The notes under the pieces: model-generated
Told to the model about the DNA's origin: nothing
The model's input: the letters and a program-made list of their open reading frames with translations, nothing else
Databases searched by the model: none
NCBI GenBank assembly: GCA_002340355.1
Contig: DDLX01000015.1
Coordinates: forward strand, 122,563-186,562
Direction of reading: 5' to 3'
Origin: Cytophagales bacterium UBA2561
GTDB taxonomy: Bacteria > Bacteroidota > Bacteroidia > Cytophagales > Thermoflexibacteraceae
DNA length: 64,000 bases
Shown: positions 52,906-62,384 of the stretch, one piece after another
Position numbering within the stretch: the stretch's first letter is position 1
How the letters are laid out: each line of letters opens with the position of its first letter
Program-made: the position numbers and the translations under genes

Positions 52906-54267
52906 ATGGATATGAAGCGAATTTTTTTACTGGTCGTTATATTTAGTGTTGGGCTTTTCCAACTCACACTTCGAGCGCAGGAACCTGGACACGAACTGAA
53001 GCATTATGTAGATGCCGAACGCTACTTTAAGGCTGGCAATCTCAAGAAAGCAATCACAGAATACCGTCTTGCTGTTAAGACGGCTGAACCCAATAGCTCG
53101 AATCTTTTTAAATATCATTATCAAATCGGCAAATGTTTTTTTCGACTTAGGGATGCGGAAAGAGCCTTAGCTGCGGCTCAAGAAAGCGTAAAAGCGAAAC
53201 AAGATTTCGTACCTGCATATTTATTATTGGCACGCATTTATGGAAAAACAAGAAAGGTGACCGAAATGAATACTGCCTTAGAGTCTGCCTTTAAACACGA
53301 AAGTAATCCTGCTCGCCGTGTAGATTATATGCTTCGGGTAATGAAATACTATGCCAAAAGACAAGATTGGCAAACGGCACTTGTCAAGATTAAACAGGCT
53401 CGAGATGTGGCACCTAAAGAGCCAATCGTCAATTATTATTTTGCTAAAATTTCTAATGAACTTGGTAACTACCAAGACGCTAAAACAGGAATCAACTCTA
53501 TAGAGTCTAGCCTTAAAACAATGCAACAAAAAGAATATGCCAAGTACTATTTTGAACTAGGATTTGCTCATTATCACCTCAAAGAATTCAAAGAAGCCAA
53601 CACCGCTTTTAAAGGAGCCGAGTACGGTGTTTTTATTGGAAAAATAAAGCAATTTAAACCTGAATATTTCTTATCTATTGCAACAGCCTACTATAAGGTA
53701 CATGAAAATGATAGGAGTCGAGAATATGTAGATAAAGCTTTAGAAGTACAGCAGTCTTATCCTTATGCTCATGTTATGATGGCACAACTCGCCAAACGAG
53801 AGAATGAAGACCCTTCCAGTATGATTGAGAATTTGAAAACAGCAGCCTCCCATGAAACCAATTTTGTAAAAAAAGTACAATTGTATGATAAAATTGCAGA
53901 ATTACAAATTGACTCAAGGCAATATGATGCCTGCCTCAAAACGTTAGAAGAATCCCTCAAGATTAAAAGCGATGACCCTACGGCATGGTTCGAAAAAGCT
54001 ATTGCACTCTATAAAATGGGACGCTATGATGAATCTACAAATACATTAAATACCATTTTGAAAAAAACCTCAGATAGACGTGCCAAAGCAAATATGCACT
54101 TTTTATTAGGGCTATCGAATAAAAAAAATAACAAATTAGAAGAGGCAAAACGGGCTTTTTATGTAGCCTTACAGAGTTCATTACGAAATGCAGCGACTCT
54201 CGAAATTAAAGAAGTTGAGAAAGCACTTAGTAATAAACCTAAAGGCAGTCCGAATTTGGAAGAGTAG
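52906..54267 (+). CDS. Secreted TPR-repeat protein
   Basis: A 453-residue protein with a signal peptide (residues about 1-24, ending LRAQE). It is built of tandem tetratricopeptide repeats: for example AERYFKAGNLKKAITEYRLA near 37-56 and AWFEKAIALYKMGRYDESTN near 363-382. TPR proteins scaffold other proteins; in Bacteroidota, periplasmic ones often belong to outer-membrane or secretion complexes. No partner is identified. The start could also be MKRIF, two codons later. Confidence 0.9.
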   Translation: MDMKRIFLLVVIFSVGLFQLTLRAQEPGHELKHYVDAERYFKAGNLKKAITEYRLAVKTAEPNSSNLFKYHYQIGKCFFRLRDAERALAAAQESVKAKQDFVPAYLLLARIYGKTRKVTEMNTALESAFKHESNPARRVDYMLRVMKYYAKRQDWQTALVKIKQARDVAPKEPIVNYYFAKISNELGNYQDAKTGINSIESSLKTMQQKEYAKYYFELGFAHYHLKEFKEANTAFKGAEYGVFIGKIKQFKPEYFLSIATAYYKVHENDRSREYVDKALEVQQSYPYAHVMMAQLAKRENEDPSSMIENLKTAASHETNFVKKVQLYDKIAELQIDSRQYDACLKTLEESLKIKSDDPTAWFEKAIALYKMGRYDESTNTLNTILKKTSDRRAKANMHFLLGLSNKKNNKLEEAKRAFYVALQSSLRNAATLEIKEVEKALSNKPKGSPNLEE

Positions 54268-54275
54268 AGTATAAA

Positions 54276-54308
54276 AAAAAGCGATTACTTGTCCAAGAAT
54301 CGCTTTTT
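54276..54308. terminator. Bidirectional terminator between convergent genes
   Basis: An AAAAAGCGATT/AATCGCTTTTT stem (11 bp) with an 11-nt loop, ending in T-rich sequence on both strands. Confidence 0.85.
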
Positions 54309-54339
54309 AGTCTAACTTATCCATACGACTTAGATTTAT

Positions 54340-54540
54340 TTAGGATAATAAAGATTTGTTTAATAGGGAATATTGTTCTATGAGCTGCTCGCAAAAATCT
54401 TCATCCTTGCCCTCTTGTAAATGACGTAAATCCAGACGATAGGCACGTGCTATCATTGAGCGGTCTTCAGGATCATATTCTAAGACCTGAGCCAGACGTT
54501 GTTCCAATTCTTTAATGACTTCCTGTTTTGTTTTTTTCAT
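54340..54540 (-). CDS. Small helical hypothetical protein
   Basis: A 66-residue protein when started at ATG 54538-54540 (MKKTKQEV); a GTG immediately upstream is in frame. Charged and likely alpha-helical (VIKELEQRLAQVLEYD). No family is recognised. It is convergent with the TPR gene. Confidence 0.55.
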   Translation of the reverse strand: MKKTKQEVIKELEQRLAQVLEYDPEDRSMIARAYRLDLRHLQEGKDEDFCEQLIEQYSLLNKSLLS

Positions 54541-54755
54541 CACATAATTAGTTTTAAGCTAAATCACGAACGGCAAATCAGCCTCATAAGATATATATTT
54601 TATAAAACAATAACGTAGCTTGTTCCTCAAAAATGTTGATTTGTACCCTAATTTTTTGCAAAATCATTTCACTTTTTTAGTCAAAAGCCTCAAAATATCC
54701 TAAAATTTCCCTTCAAAAACCACGTTATTAAACTACACATCAATCCCATATCTTT

Positions 54756-55976
54756 ATGACAATTTTCAGTTTATCTTTTCAGTTTTGGGCAAGGTCTTGT
54801 GTTTGGCTCTCCATATTCCTAATAGGTATTTTAACGGCTTGTAAATTAGACCAAATGGAAAGCGTATCTGAAGTAGAAATTTCATGGCAAGACACCAGTT
54901 CAAAAAATATAAATCATGATAAATACCTTCAAGTTTTAGAGAAATATACTGCTGAACGAGCTTTGCCAAGTTTATCTCTTTTGATTTATACCCCCCAACA
55001 AGGTATTTGGACAGGTGCATCAGGTTACGCCCAATTAGAGGATAAAACACACCTTTCATCGGCTCATTTATTGAATGCCTCAGATATCACAGCAATGTTT
55101 TCAGGTGTTTTGATTTTGCGCTTGATTGAAGAAGGCTTGCTCAATTTAGATGATCCTATTACAGAGCATTTGGATAAAAAATATACTGATTTAATTAAGA
55201 GTGCCAATAAAATTACTGTCCGAAATTTATTGAATCATACCTCAGGTATTCCTGATGCTATTCAAACGCGAAATAGTGTTTTGGATGTCTTGAATAATTA
55301 CGAAAAGAAAAATTCGCCTGAAGATTTCCTCAAATATATCAAACGTAAGAAAGCCGAGTTTGCACCCAATGAAGGCGTAAAATATTCTGCCACTAACACT
55401 ATCCTTTTGATGCTCATTGCCGAAAAAGTAACTGATGCTGACCATGCCGATTTATTCCAAGAAAATCTTTTTCCAGCCATCGGAATACAAAATTCGCACT
55501 ATAAAAATAGTGCTGGTTATCCTAATCCCGAAGGACGAATCAACTTTTATGTCGATAGACTTAATGATGGAAAATTGGAAAATATCACCAAATCCTTGAT
55601 GAAACAAAATCAATATTCAGCTTATGGACATGATGGTATTCTAACTAATTTATATGACCTACATTTATTTACTAACCAGTTGTTTCGAAACTCTTTGTTA
55701 TTACCTGCAACCCGTTCTGAAATGCAAATTTTCACTGATAAAACTGACGAAAATAATATGCGTTATGGGTTAGGAATTCAGCATCTTCGGACAAAAAAAG
55801 GAGCCGCTTGGGGACATATCGGAGTTTCTTATGGCTCTACAGTTTATGTCTTTTATTTCCCTGACTCGGATGCCACTCTCATTTTTCAGACTAATACCAG
55901 CATCGAAACGGCAGAATGGGCAAAGGATGCCATCATGGATTTTTGGAATGAAATTCAGGATATTGCTTTAGAATAA
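54756..55976 (+). CDS. Beta-lactamase-like serine hydrolase lipoprotein lacking catalytic residues
   Basis: A 406-residue protein with a lipoprotein signal peptide (lipobox LTAC, Cys29). The body matches class C beta-lactamase/DD-peptidase-like proteins: ASDITAMFSGVLILRLIEEG, LLNHTSGIPDA, KYSATNTILLM and WGHIGVSYGS. The active-site SxxK aligns with D110-I-T-A113, so the nucleophile Ser and the general-base Lys are both lost. The YxN motif is YSA. It is therefore likely a pseudoenzyme that binds rather than cleaves. Alignment is by eye; a shift of one residue would place Ser109 first but still without the Lys. Confidence 0.82.
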   Translation: MTIFSLSFQFWARSCVWLSIFLIGILTACKLDQMESVSEVEISWQDTSSKNINHDKYLQVLEKYTAERALPSLSLLIYTPQQGIWTGASGYAQLEDKTHLSSAHLLNASDITAMFSGVLILRLIEEGLLNLDDPITEHLDKKYTDLIKSANKITVRNLLNHTSGIPDAIQTRNSVLDVLNNYEKKNSPEDFLKYIKRKKAEFAPNEGVKYSATNTILLMLIAEKVTDADHADLFQENLFPAIGIQNSHYKNSAGYPNPEGRINFYVDRLNDGKLENITKSLMKQNQYSAYGHDGILTNLYDLHLFTNQLFRNSLLLPATRSEMQIFTDKTDENNMRYGLGIQHLRTKKGAAWGHIGVSYGSTVYVFYFPDSDATLIFQTNTSIETAEWAKDAIMDFWNEIQDIALE

Positions 55977-55987
55977 CCTTATGAATT

Positions 55988-57478
55988 TTAAATTTCCAAG
56001 ATTTTCAGTTCAATGCGCCGATTTAATTTCCGATTAGTTTCAGAATTATTTTCTACTAATGGTTTCTCTCCACCATAGGCAAGAATTTCAATTCGTTGTT
56101 CATAGATTCCCTTCATAATCAGAAAATTCTTAGCTGCAAGTACTCGCCTTCGAGCTAAGGCACGATTTTTTTGGGGATCGCCTACATTATCGGTATGTCC
56201 CTCAAGTCGAATTTTGAGGGTACGATTCTTTTTCATTAAATTAACCAACTGCTGGAGTTCATCAAAAGCCTGATTTTGAAGAATATAACTTCCTTGATTG
56301 AAACGTACTTTTCTTAAATTTATTGTTTCGCCTTCTGTGAGTAACTTTTCTTGAAAAAATATAGTTTTCTGAACTCTATGAGGTTTTTCAGGCGTATTCT
56401 CCAATATATTCACAGGGTCAATTTTCTTAATTGAAACTAAAGCTGGAAGAACTTCTTCAATCTTCTCTTCCCAAATTCGAATTGTACCATCATAACTTGC
56501 TGTAGCAATCAAATTTTTGTGTGGATGAAACCGAGCAGTACGAATAATTTCTTGATGTCCACTAAGCTCTGCAATTTGTCGTCCGTGTTGTAAATCCCAC
56601 ACTTTAGCTACTTTTCCATCGGCTCCCGTCACCATTAAAGTTTTACTTTTATCAAAAGAAAATGTGCTATATGTTTCGGGCTTGCTTACTTGCATACTGG
56701 ATATTTTTTTGCTTGTGGTCAGATTCCAAAAAGTAACTCGCCCATCATAACTCCATGTCGAAACTCCATTAATAAAAGGACCCGTAGTTACATCATTTAA
56801 GTGTAACGTTTTCTGTTTTTTATTTCTGGGATAAGAAAGTTTTTTCTTCGTAAAAAAATTCTGTAAATCAATTTGATATATATAAAGTCCGACACAGAAA
56901 ATTAAACTTTTTCCATCTTCAGAGACTCTTCCTCCAGTAATCGAAAAATACCAATCTCCATTCGGATGATTGCTTGAAAATACGACTTGAGCTTGCTTTT
57001 TTCTACCAATTTCACCTCGCATAATATACCCACTATCCCCACCAAAATAGACGTATTTGCCATCCTTTGAAAAGTCAACAAAGGACACAAATTTAAAGGC
57101 TTGTCCTGCACGAGTGAGATAGGTTTTATTTCTGTATGTTCCAACTTTTAATCCTGTATGTATATTCCAAACGTTTACCAAACCATCCGCTCCCGCACTG
57201 GCAATTAATTCCCCATTCTGACTAAAGGTAACTTCATTTACGGTTTGATTATGTCCCCAGAAACGCTTCACTAATTTCCCTGTTTTGATATCCCAAATCG
57301 TAACATAACCGTTTTTAGCTCCAGCCGCTAACCATACTCCGTTAGGACTAAATCGAATATTTTGTACAGGACTTTTGACTGAAATTACCCTACGTGTAAT
57401 ATACTCATTATCTTGATTTTCAGCACAAAGAAAGGTAGAAATTATCCAGATTATCCAAAAAGTAAAAAAACTTTTCAT
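55988..57478 (-). CDS. WD40-repeat protein with C-terminal OmpA domain
   Basis: A 496-residue protein: a signal peptide (about residues 1-18, ending FLCAE), WD40-type repeats (about 30-330; for example VTIWDIKTG, VNVWNIHTG, IRIWEE) and a C-terminal OmpA/MotB peptidoglycan-binding domain (about 370-496). The OmpA signature is clear in RLEGHTDNVGDPQKN and RALARRRVLAAK. A WD40 propeller joined to a peptidoglycan-anchoring domain suggests a periplasmic scaffold. Start follows the predicted signal peptide. Confidence 0.92.
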   Translation of the reverse strand: MKSFFTFWIIWIISTFLCAENQDNEYITRRVISVKSPVQNIRFSPNGVWLAAGAKNGYVTIWDIKTGKLVKRFWGHNQTVNEVTFSQNGELIASAGADGLVNVWNIHTGLKVGTYRNKTYLTRAGQAFKFVSFVDFSKDGKYVYFGGDSGYIMRGEIGRKKQAQVVFSSNHPNGDWYFSITGGRVSEDGKSLIFCVGLYIYQIDLQNFFTKKKLSYPRNKKQKTLHLNDVTTGPFINGVSTWSYDGRVTFWNLTTSKKISSMQVSKPETYSTFSFDKSKTLMVTGADGKVAKVWDLQHGRQIAELSGHQEIIRTARFHPHKNLIATASYDGTIRIWEEKIEEVLPALVSIKKIDPVNILENTPEKPHRVQKTIFFQEKLLTEGETINLRKVRFNQGSYILQNQAFDELQQLVNLMKKNRTLKIRLEGHTDNVGDPQKNRALARRRVLAAKNFLIMKGIYEQRIEILAYGGEKPLVENNSETNRKLNRRIELKILEI

Positions 57479-57711
57479 CTGTTATCTATTTTTGGTATTA
57501 AGGAAGTTTAAGGAATTAAGTCATTGCCTAGTGGATTTGTTCCTTTTCGTCGATTTTTAACGTTTCTCAAGTATTAATTCTTACAGCAAAAATTGTACAA
57601 ACTCAAAAAATAGAAATGTACCTTTTTTATAAATAATGCTACTGCAAAAACTATTTAGGTAAAACTTAGAGGTAGAAATTTTGCCTAAATTTGTAGAAGA
57701 AGCAATATTTT

Positions 57712-58938
57712 TTAAGCTTCTTTTTGGGAAAGTTCCTTTACTTTTTGAGTAAAAATAGATGTTTTATCAATTTTAGTGTGGTTTGGAATTAACTTCTTTT
57801 GCTGAGGTTTCCGATCAGAATATTTCGCTTGTCTTTCTGTTTTTTCAATAAGCCAAGTTGTATTCTCTACTTTTTGATTTTTATACTTAATATTTTGATA
57901 TAAAGCTTCAGTACAAAAATTTGCCAAATTGGTATCTCCGATTTCGGTAGCTTTGATACTCAATTTACCAATTAATTGTCTAAAAATAGGATGTTGAACA
58001 TAAAGCACAGTATTAATTATATTTTGTAAAATACGTTGATTTCGAGTAGTTAGTAAATTTCCAAAATCAAAATCAAGGGAAGTTTCACTTGTTATTTTGA
58101 GCCAATACGCCACTGTTTCGTAATATATTGTGGGTGTAATCTTAATAATTAAAACTTTGATTTCAGCCTGATAGGTTTTAGGACTAGAGTCATATTTTTC
58201 ACATAATTGCAAAATTTTTTCCCATTGAATACGCCTTTTAGGTGATTGTTTCTGGAGAAAATTCATAACCGTTTTCCCAAAAATATCATATTCATGAAGT
58301 TTAAAACTGGTAGTTTTTAACCAAATATCAATCTTTTTATGCAGAGGAATCTTATAAGGCGTAATTTCCTTAAGGCTCTCTAGTAAACGATACATTTCAA
58401 TAGTATTTTTTTGCTTTTGGAGAAAGTAATCTAGAGCTTTCCAGAGCCATTCATATGGAAAATTTAAAACAAAATAATTAAGTTTCCCTACATTTTCTCG
58501 TAAAGATTTTAGGGATCGGATAATAAATTGAAAATCTTTTTGGACAAAAGGCAAACTACGCTTTAAAAGATTGGTTATCAAGCCTTCGCATAATATTTTA
58601 TAATATCGTTTTCTACGGTATTCGAATTGAATCCCTGTACCTTCCAAAAATAAAACTCTGACTATTGCCACTTTAATTAGACGAATTCGTGTGATAGGGG
58701 TAGCTCGTAACATTTTTTCGCCCATAGGTTGTTTACGAAACTGGCTCCCAACATAAAACGCTTGCATTTCGTCAGGTATTTCTGCAATTAATTCACCTAT
58801 CCAAATTTGTTCAGTTTGGTAAGGGTCATTTTCACAAACTCGGTAGTGATCAGGTGCTGTAAAAAGATGTTTGCCTATTCCATATTCAGGGAATTCCGTA
58901 GCAAATAATATGGCGGGAGTAAACGATGAAGTCTGCAT
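57712..58938 (-). CDS. Hypothetical protein
   Basis: A 408-residue intact protein. I do not recognise a family. It is mostly alpha-helical, rich in Lys, Ile and Leu, with Trp pairs in EWLWKALDYF. There is no signal peptide or membrane helix. The C-terminal 60 residues are basic and low-complexity. It is flanked by the WD40-OmpA and SnoaL-like genes. No function is proposed. Confidence 0.6.
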   Translation of the reverse strand: MQTSSFTPAILFATEFPEYGIGKHLFTAPDHYRVCENDPYQTEQIWIGELIAEIPDEMQAFYVGSQFRKQPMGEKMLRATPITRIRLIKVAIVRVLFLEGTGIQFEYRRKRYYKILCEGLITNLLKRSLPFVQKDFQFIIRSLKSLRENVGKLNYFVLNFPYEWLWKALDYFLQKQKNTIEMYRLLESLKEITPYKIPLHKKIDIWLKTTSFKLHEYDIFGKTVMNFLQKQSPKRRIQWEKILQLCEKYDSSPKTYQAEIKVLIIKITPTIYYETVAYWLKITSETSLDFDFGNLLTTRNQRILQNIINTVLYVQHPIFRQLIGKLSIKATEIGDTNLANFCTEALYQNIKYKNQKVENTTWLIEKTERQAKYSDRKPQQKKLIPNHTKIDKTSIFTQKVKELSQKEA

Positions 58939-59066
58939 AGTTTTTCATTTTGGAGTTTTGAAATTGTTTGGTTTTTAGTGTCAGTTTCAAAAGTACAGAC
59001 AGACATCGTATCCTTTTTACGTACCAAAATGAGGAGTGGAATTTTTTGATTCGACCAAATAGACTT

Positions 59067-59504
59067 TCATTCGTCCATCTCTTCAGCATCCTCTTTTTTA
59101 ATAAAATACACCTCTATAATTTTATTTCCTGCAATACGGTAAATTGCCATCACTTCAATTGGTGGAATTTCCTTACCTAAAGAAACATATTCTTGGTCAA
59201 TGACAGTTTGCCCAAAAACTACACGATTCATCAAAGTGCAGTGTAAATTAGGTGTTTCACTAAAAAGTCGTCTGAAATCTTTCCGCATCTTCTCTTTACC
59301 TTTATAAATCAAAATATTCGGAAAATCATACAATTTAACACTATCAGCAAATGGCTCTAAAAATTCTTCCAAATCTCGTTGATTGTAAGCATCTAATTGA
59401 TGTTGTGCTAATTGAGCAGGTAATGTATCCTGAGCTAGAAGTTTTTGCTCTGTGACCAAACCCAGTATTAAGCCAAGAGAAAGGAGTTTTAGAAATGTTT
59501 TCAT
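59067..59504 (-). CDS. Secreted SnoaL/NTF2-like protein
   Basis: A 145-residue protein with a signal peptide (residues about 1-25, ending LLAQDT) and a SnoaL/NTF2-like cone-fold domain. The characteristic order LDAYNQRDLEEFLEPFADSV, then MRKDFRRLF and a final IYRIAGNKIIEVYFI is visible. Such exported domains bind small hydrophobic ligands or act as isomerase-like proteins; the ligand is unknown. Confidence 0.85.
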   Translation of the reverse strand: MKTFLKLLSLGLILGLVTEQKLLAQDTLPAQLAQHQLDAYNQRDLEEFLEPFADSVKLYDFPNILIYKGKEKMRKDFRRLFSETPNLHCTLMNRVVFGQTVIDQEYVSLGKEIPPIEVMAIYRIAGNKIIEVYFIKKEDAEEMDE

Positions 59505-59667
59505 CGTTTTTTTAGGTTTTGAAAAAAAGGTAAAGATGGGTTGTATATTAATAAATAATATTAACAGTTTTAGAAAATTATTACTCTACCCTACTAAAAA
59601 TGATTTATAAAATGTATTTAGTATTAAAATTAGTTAAAAATCTTTGTTTATTAAGCTAAAACGCCAT

Positions 59668-59709
59668 TTTTCCGTAGCGGTGGGTTTGCAAACCTACCGC
59701 TATGGAAAA
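59668..59709. repeat. Palindromic repeat, best-preserved copy
   Basis: A 42 bp palindrome with arms TTTTCCGTAGCGGTGGGTTTG and its near-perfect complement; the two mismatches are G-T pairs. Same centre TTTGCAAAC as the copies at 21410 and 26836. Confidence 0.8.
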
Positions 59710-59821
59710 TTAAATTTGATTTTATCTAAATGATAATCAGTGATTTGTAAATCAATGAAATTTTAGGTAGGGTAGAGTAGAAAGTTATTTTTCGATTATA
59801 TCAATTATGAGAATAAAACTT

Positions 59822-59856
59822 CAAACCCATCAAGTTTCTAAAATCTGATGGGTTTG
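59822..59856 (-). terminator. Hairpin downstream of accC
   Basis: An 11 bp stem, CAAACCCATCA with TGATGGGTTTG, followed on the minus strand by T-rich sequence. Confidence 0.72.
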
Positions 59857-59887
59857 TTATTTTTAAGATATGAAATGACTTAAGAAT

Positions 59888-61393
59888 TTAAACTTTTGCA
59901 CGATCACGCCACTTGCTTCGTGTGGTCGTAGTTGTACCATTTGTACTTGATGCTTGAGGAGTAACATTTGTTTCACTCAATAACTTCTCAACCAAACCAA
60001 CTGCCATTAGCTCAGTTTCTTTAGAAAGCTCATTATCCAAAACATCAGGTGTATAATATTTATCTACAAATTTGGTATCGAAATTACCACTCGTATAGGC
60101 TTCATGCTCCATTACGTACCGACAGAATGGCAAGGTAGTCTGAATGCCAGTGATTTTGTAGTCATCAATGGCTCGAATCATACGCCAAATTGCTTCTTCA
60201 CGAGTATCCGCATAAGTTACTAATTTAGAAATCATGGGATCATAATAAATCGGAATAGGCATTCCTTCTTCGAAACCATCATCTACTCGAACTCCTACAC
60301 CTCTAGGCGGTTGGTAAGTTTGCAATGTTCCGATATCAGGCAAGAAATTATTACGGGGGTCTTCAGCATAAACACGAACCTCAATAGAGTGTCCGTACAT
60401 CTTCAAGTCTTCTTGCTTAATGGCAAGCGGTTTTCCTTCAGCTACTCGAATTTGTTGTTTTACCAAATCAACACCTGTAATTTGTTCTGTGACAGGATGT
60501 TCTACTTGCAAACGCGTATTCATTTCCAAGAAATAGAAGTTCAATTCAGCATCAACAATAAATTCAACTGTACCTGCTCCGTAATAGTTACAGGACTTAG
60601 CTACATTAACGGCTGCCTTACCCATTGCTTCCCGAACTTCAGGAGTCAAACAAGACGAAGGAGCTTCCTCAATTACTTTTTGGTGACGACGCTGTACTGA
60701 GCATTCTCGTTCAAAAAAGTGAATCACGTTTCCGTGTTGATCACCCATTACTTGGAATTCGATATGCTTAGGTGAGGCAATAAATTTTTCAATAAAAACG
60801 GCACCATTACCAAACGAAGAAACCGCTTCACTTACGGCACGCTCCATTTGCTCTTCAAACTCACTTTCACTTTCTACAACCCGCATTCCTTTTCCGCCAC
60901 CGCCTGCGCTGGCTTTAATCATAATGGGATAGCCGATTTCATCAGCTCGTTTTTTAGCTGCAGCGACATCCGTAACAGCAGTTTCCATGCCTGGCACCAT
61001 TGGTACGCCACCATGACGCTGAACAGCTTGTTTAGAAGCTAACTTATCTCCCATCACTTCAATAGACTCAGCAGATGGACCAATAAAAATTAAGTTTTCT
61101 TCTTTGATTCTACGAGCAAAAGTAGCATTCTCTGATAAAAATCCATACCCCGGATGGATGGCATCTGCGCCTGTTTCTCGGCAAGCGGCAATAATTTTAT
61201 CCATATCCAAATACGACTGAGCAGAAGGCGGTTCACCCAAACAGATGGCTTCATCAGCATAACGGACATGAGGTGCATTTCGATCTGCAGTACTATAAAC
61301 AGCTACAGTTTTGATGCCTATTTCACGTGCTGAGCGCATGACTCGTAAGGCAATCTCGCCTCGATTGGCGACTAATATTTTTTGGATTTTCAT
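59888..61393 (-). CDS. accC: Biotin carboxylase subunit of acyl-CoA carboxylase
   Basis: A 501-residue biotin carboxylase that carboxylates biotin with ATP and bicarbonate. Start MKIQKILVANRGEIALR is ATG; a TTG one codon upstream is in frame. ATP-grasp motifs are clear: the glycine-rich loop KASAGGGGKGMR, FIEKFI, HIEFQVMGD and FLEMNTRLQVEHPVTE. There is no C-terminal biotin-carrier domain; the tail is a Ser/Thr-rich extension of about 30 residues. No biotin-carrier (AccB-like) gene is adjacent. It may serve acetyl-CoA carboxylase or the carboxyltransferase at 38658. Confidence 0.95.
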   Translation of the reverse strand: MKIQKILVANRGEIALRVMRSAREIGIKTVAVYSTADRNAPHVRYADEAICLGEPPSAQSYLDMDKIIAACRETGADAIHPGYGFLSENATFARRIKEENLIFIGPSAESIEVMGDKLASKQAVQRHGGVPMVPGMETAVTDVAAAKKRADEIGYPIMIKASAGGGGKGMRVVESESEFEEQMERAVSEAVSSFGNGAVFIEKFIASPKHIEFQVMGDQHGNVIHFFERECSVQRRHQKVIEEAPSSCLTPEVREAMGKAAVNVAKSCNYYGAGTVEFIVDAELNFYFLEMNTRLQVEHPVTEQITGVDLVKQQIRVAEGKPLAIKQEDLKMYGHSIEVRVYAEDPRNNFLPDIGTLQTYQPPRGVGVRVDDGFEEGMPIPIYYDPMISKLVTYADTREEAIWRMIRAIDDYKITGIQTTLPFCRYVMEHEAYTSGNFDTKFVDKYYTPDVLDNELSKETELMAVGLVEKLLSETNVTPQASSTNGTTTTTRSKWRDRAKV

Positions 61394-61666
61394 CAAATTG
61401 GGGTTTAAGTGTTAGATATAACTAAACTTGGTATTGGGAAATTTTTATGCAATTATTAGGATGTAAATTGAATTTTACTTTTTCAGGCAAGATATTAAAA
61501 TTTACGAAAAATCCGAATTTTATATTTTATTATTTAAAATAACTAAAAAACACGTAAAAGTTTTACTTTATTAAAAATAAAGATTGATTTCCAAGTATTT
61601 AAATCCATAAAATTTCTAAAATCTTATAGGCTTAACAAAATATGAAATGAATAGATTTCTAAAAAA

Positions 61667-62314
61667 TTATTGATGCTTAAATGCCGAAATAGTTTCGCTT
61701 GGATTTTCAGCTTTAAAAACCGAACTTCCAGCCACCAAAGCCGTAGCACCTGTTTCTTTGAGTTTAGAAATATTGTTTGCACCTACTCCTCCATCGATTT
61801 CGATATATGGAGAAACTTGATTTTCAGCACAAAGCTCTACCAATTGCGTAATTTTGGCGTATGTATTTTCAATAAATTTTTGTCCTCCAAACCCTGGGTT
61901 TACGGACATCAAACAAACTAAATCAAGATTAGCAATGATATTTTCCAAAACACTTATGGGAGTATGCGGATTAAGAGCCACTCCAGCCATACAACCTAAA
62001 TCTTTGATTTCCTGAATAGTACGATGCAAATGAGGGCAGGCTTCGTAGTGTACTGTTAAGATTTTAGCACCTGCTTTTTGGAAGGTTTTCAAATAACGTT
62101 CAGGTTGTGTAATCATCAAATGAACGTCTAAGGGTTTGGTACTGTGCCGATAGATGGCTTCACAAACAGGAATTCCGAAGGAAATATTAGGTACAAAAAC
62201 GCCATCCATAATATCGACGTGTACCCAGTCGGCATCACTTTGATTAATCATTTCGACCTCCGCTTGAAGGTTCGCAAAATCAGCCGCCAGAATTGAGGGA
62301 GCAATTACTGCCAT
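61667..62314 (-). CDS. rpe: Ribulose-phosphate 3-epimerase
   Basis: A 215-residue TIM-barrel enzyme of the pentose-phosphate pathway that interconverts ribulose 5-phosphate and xylulose 5-phosphate. Active-site motifs are complete: SILAADF near residue 8, HVDIMDG (His32, Asp34), DVHLM (His65), SVNPGFGGQKF and EIDGGV with the second catalytic Asp near 173. Length is normal. It stands between accC and the OmpA lipoprotein gene on the same strand. Confidence 0.97.
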   Translation of the reverse strand: MAVIAPSILAADFANLQAEVEMINQSDADWVHVDIMDGVFVPNISFGIPVCEAIYRHSTKPLDVHLMITQPERYLKTFQKAGAKILTVHYEACPHLHRTIQEIKDLGCMAGVALNPHTPISVLENIIANLDLVCLMSVNPGFGGQKFIENTYAKITQLVELCAENQVSPYIEIDGGVGANNISKLKETGATALVAGSSVFKAENPSETISAFKHQ

Positions 62315-62340
62315 ATCTTTAAGATGTGAAAAAACTTTGA

Positions 62341-62367
62341 CAAAGTTTATGGTTTATTTAAACTTTG
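62341..62367 (-). terminator. Hairpin downstream of the OmpA lipoprotein gene
   Basis: A CAAAGTTTA/TAAACTTTG stem (9 bp) between the OmpA gene end and the rpe start. Confidence 0.6.
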
Positions 62368-62384
62368 CCAAAGATAAGGAAAAC

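Larger units (their letters stand above)
59505..59887. other. Intergenic region with a 42-bp palindrome and a terminator
   Basis: 383 bp upstream of the SnoaL-like gene and downstream of accC, holding the palindrome at 59668-59709 and the hairpin at 59822-59856. Confidence 0.6.

Noticed and set aside
60311..60700. Reading frame of 129 codons on the plus strand inside accC
   Set aside because: It lies wholly antisense within a highly conserved gene and has no recognisable features.
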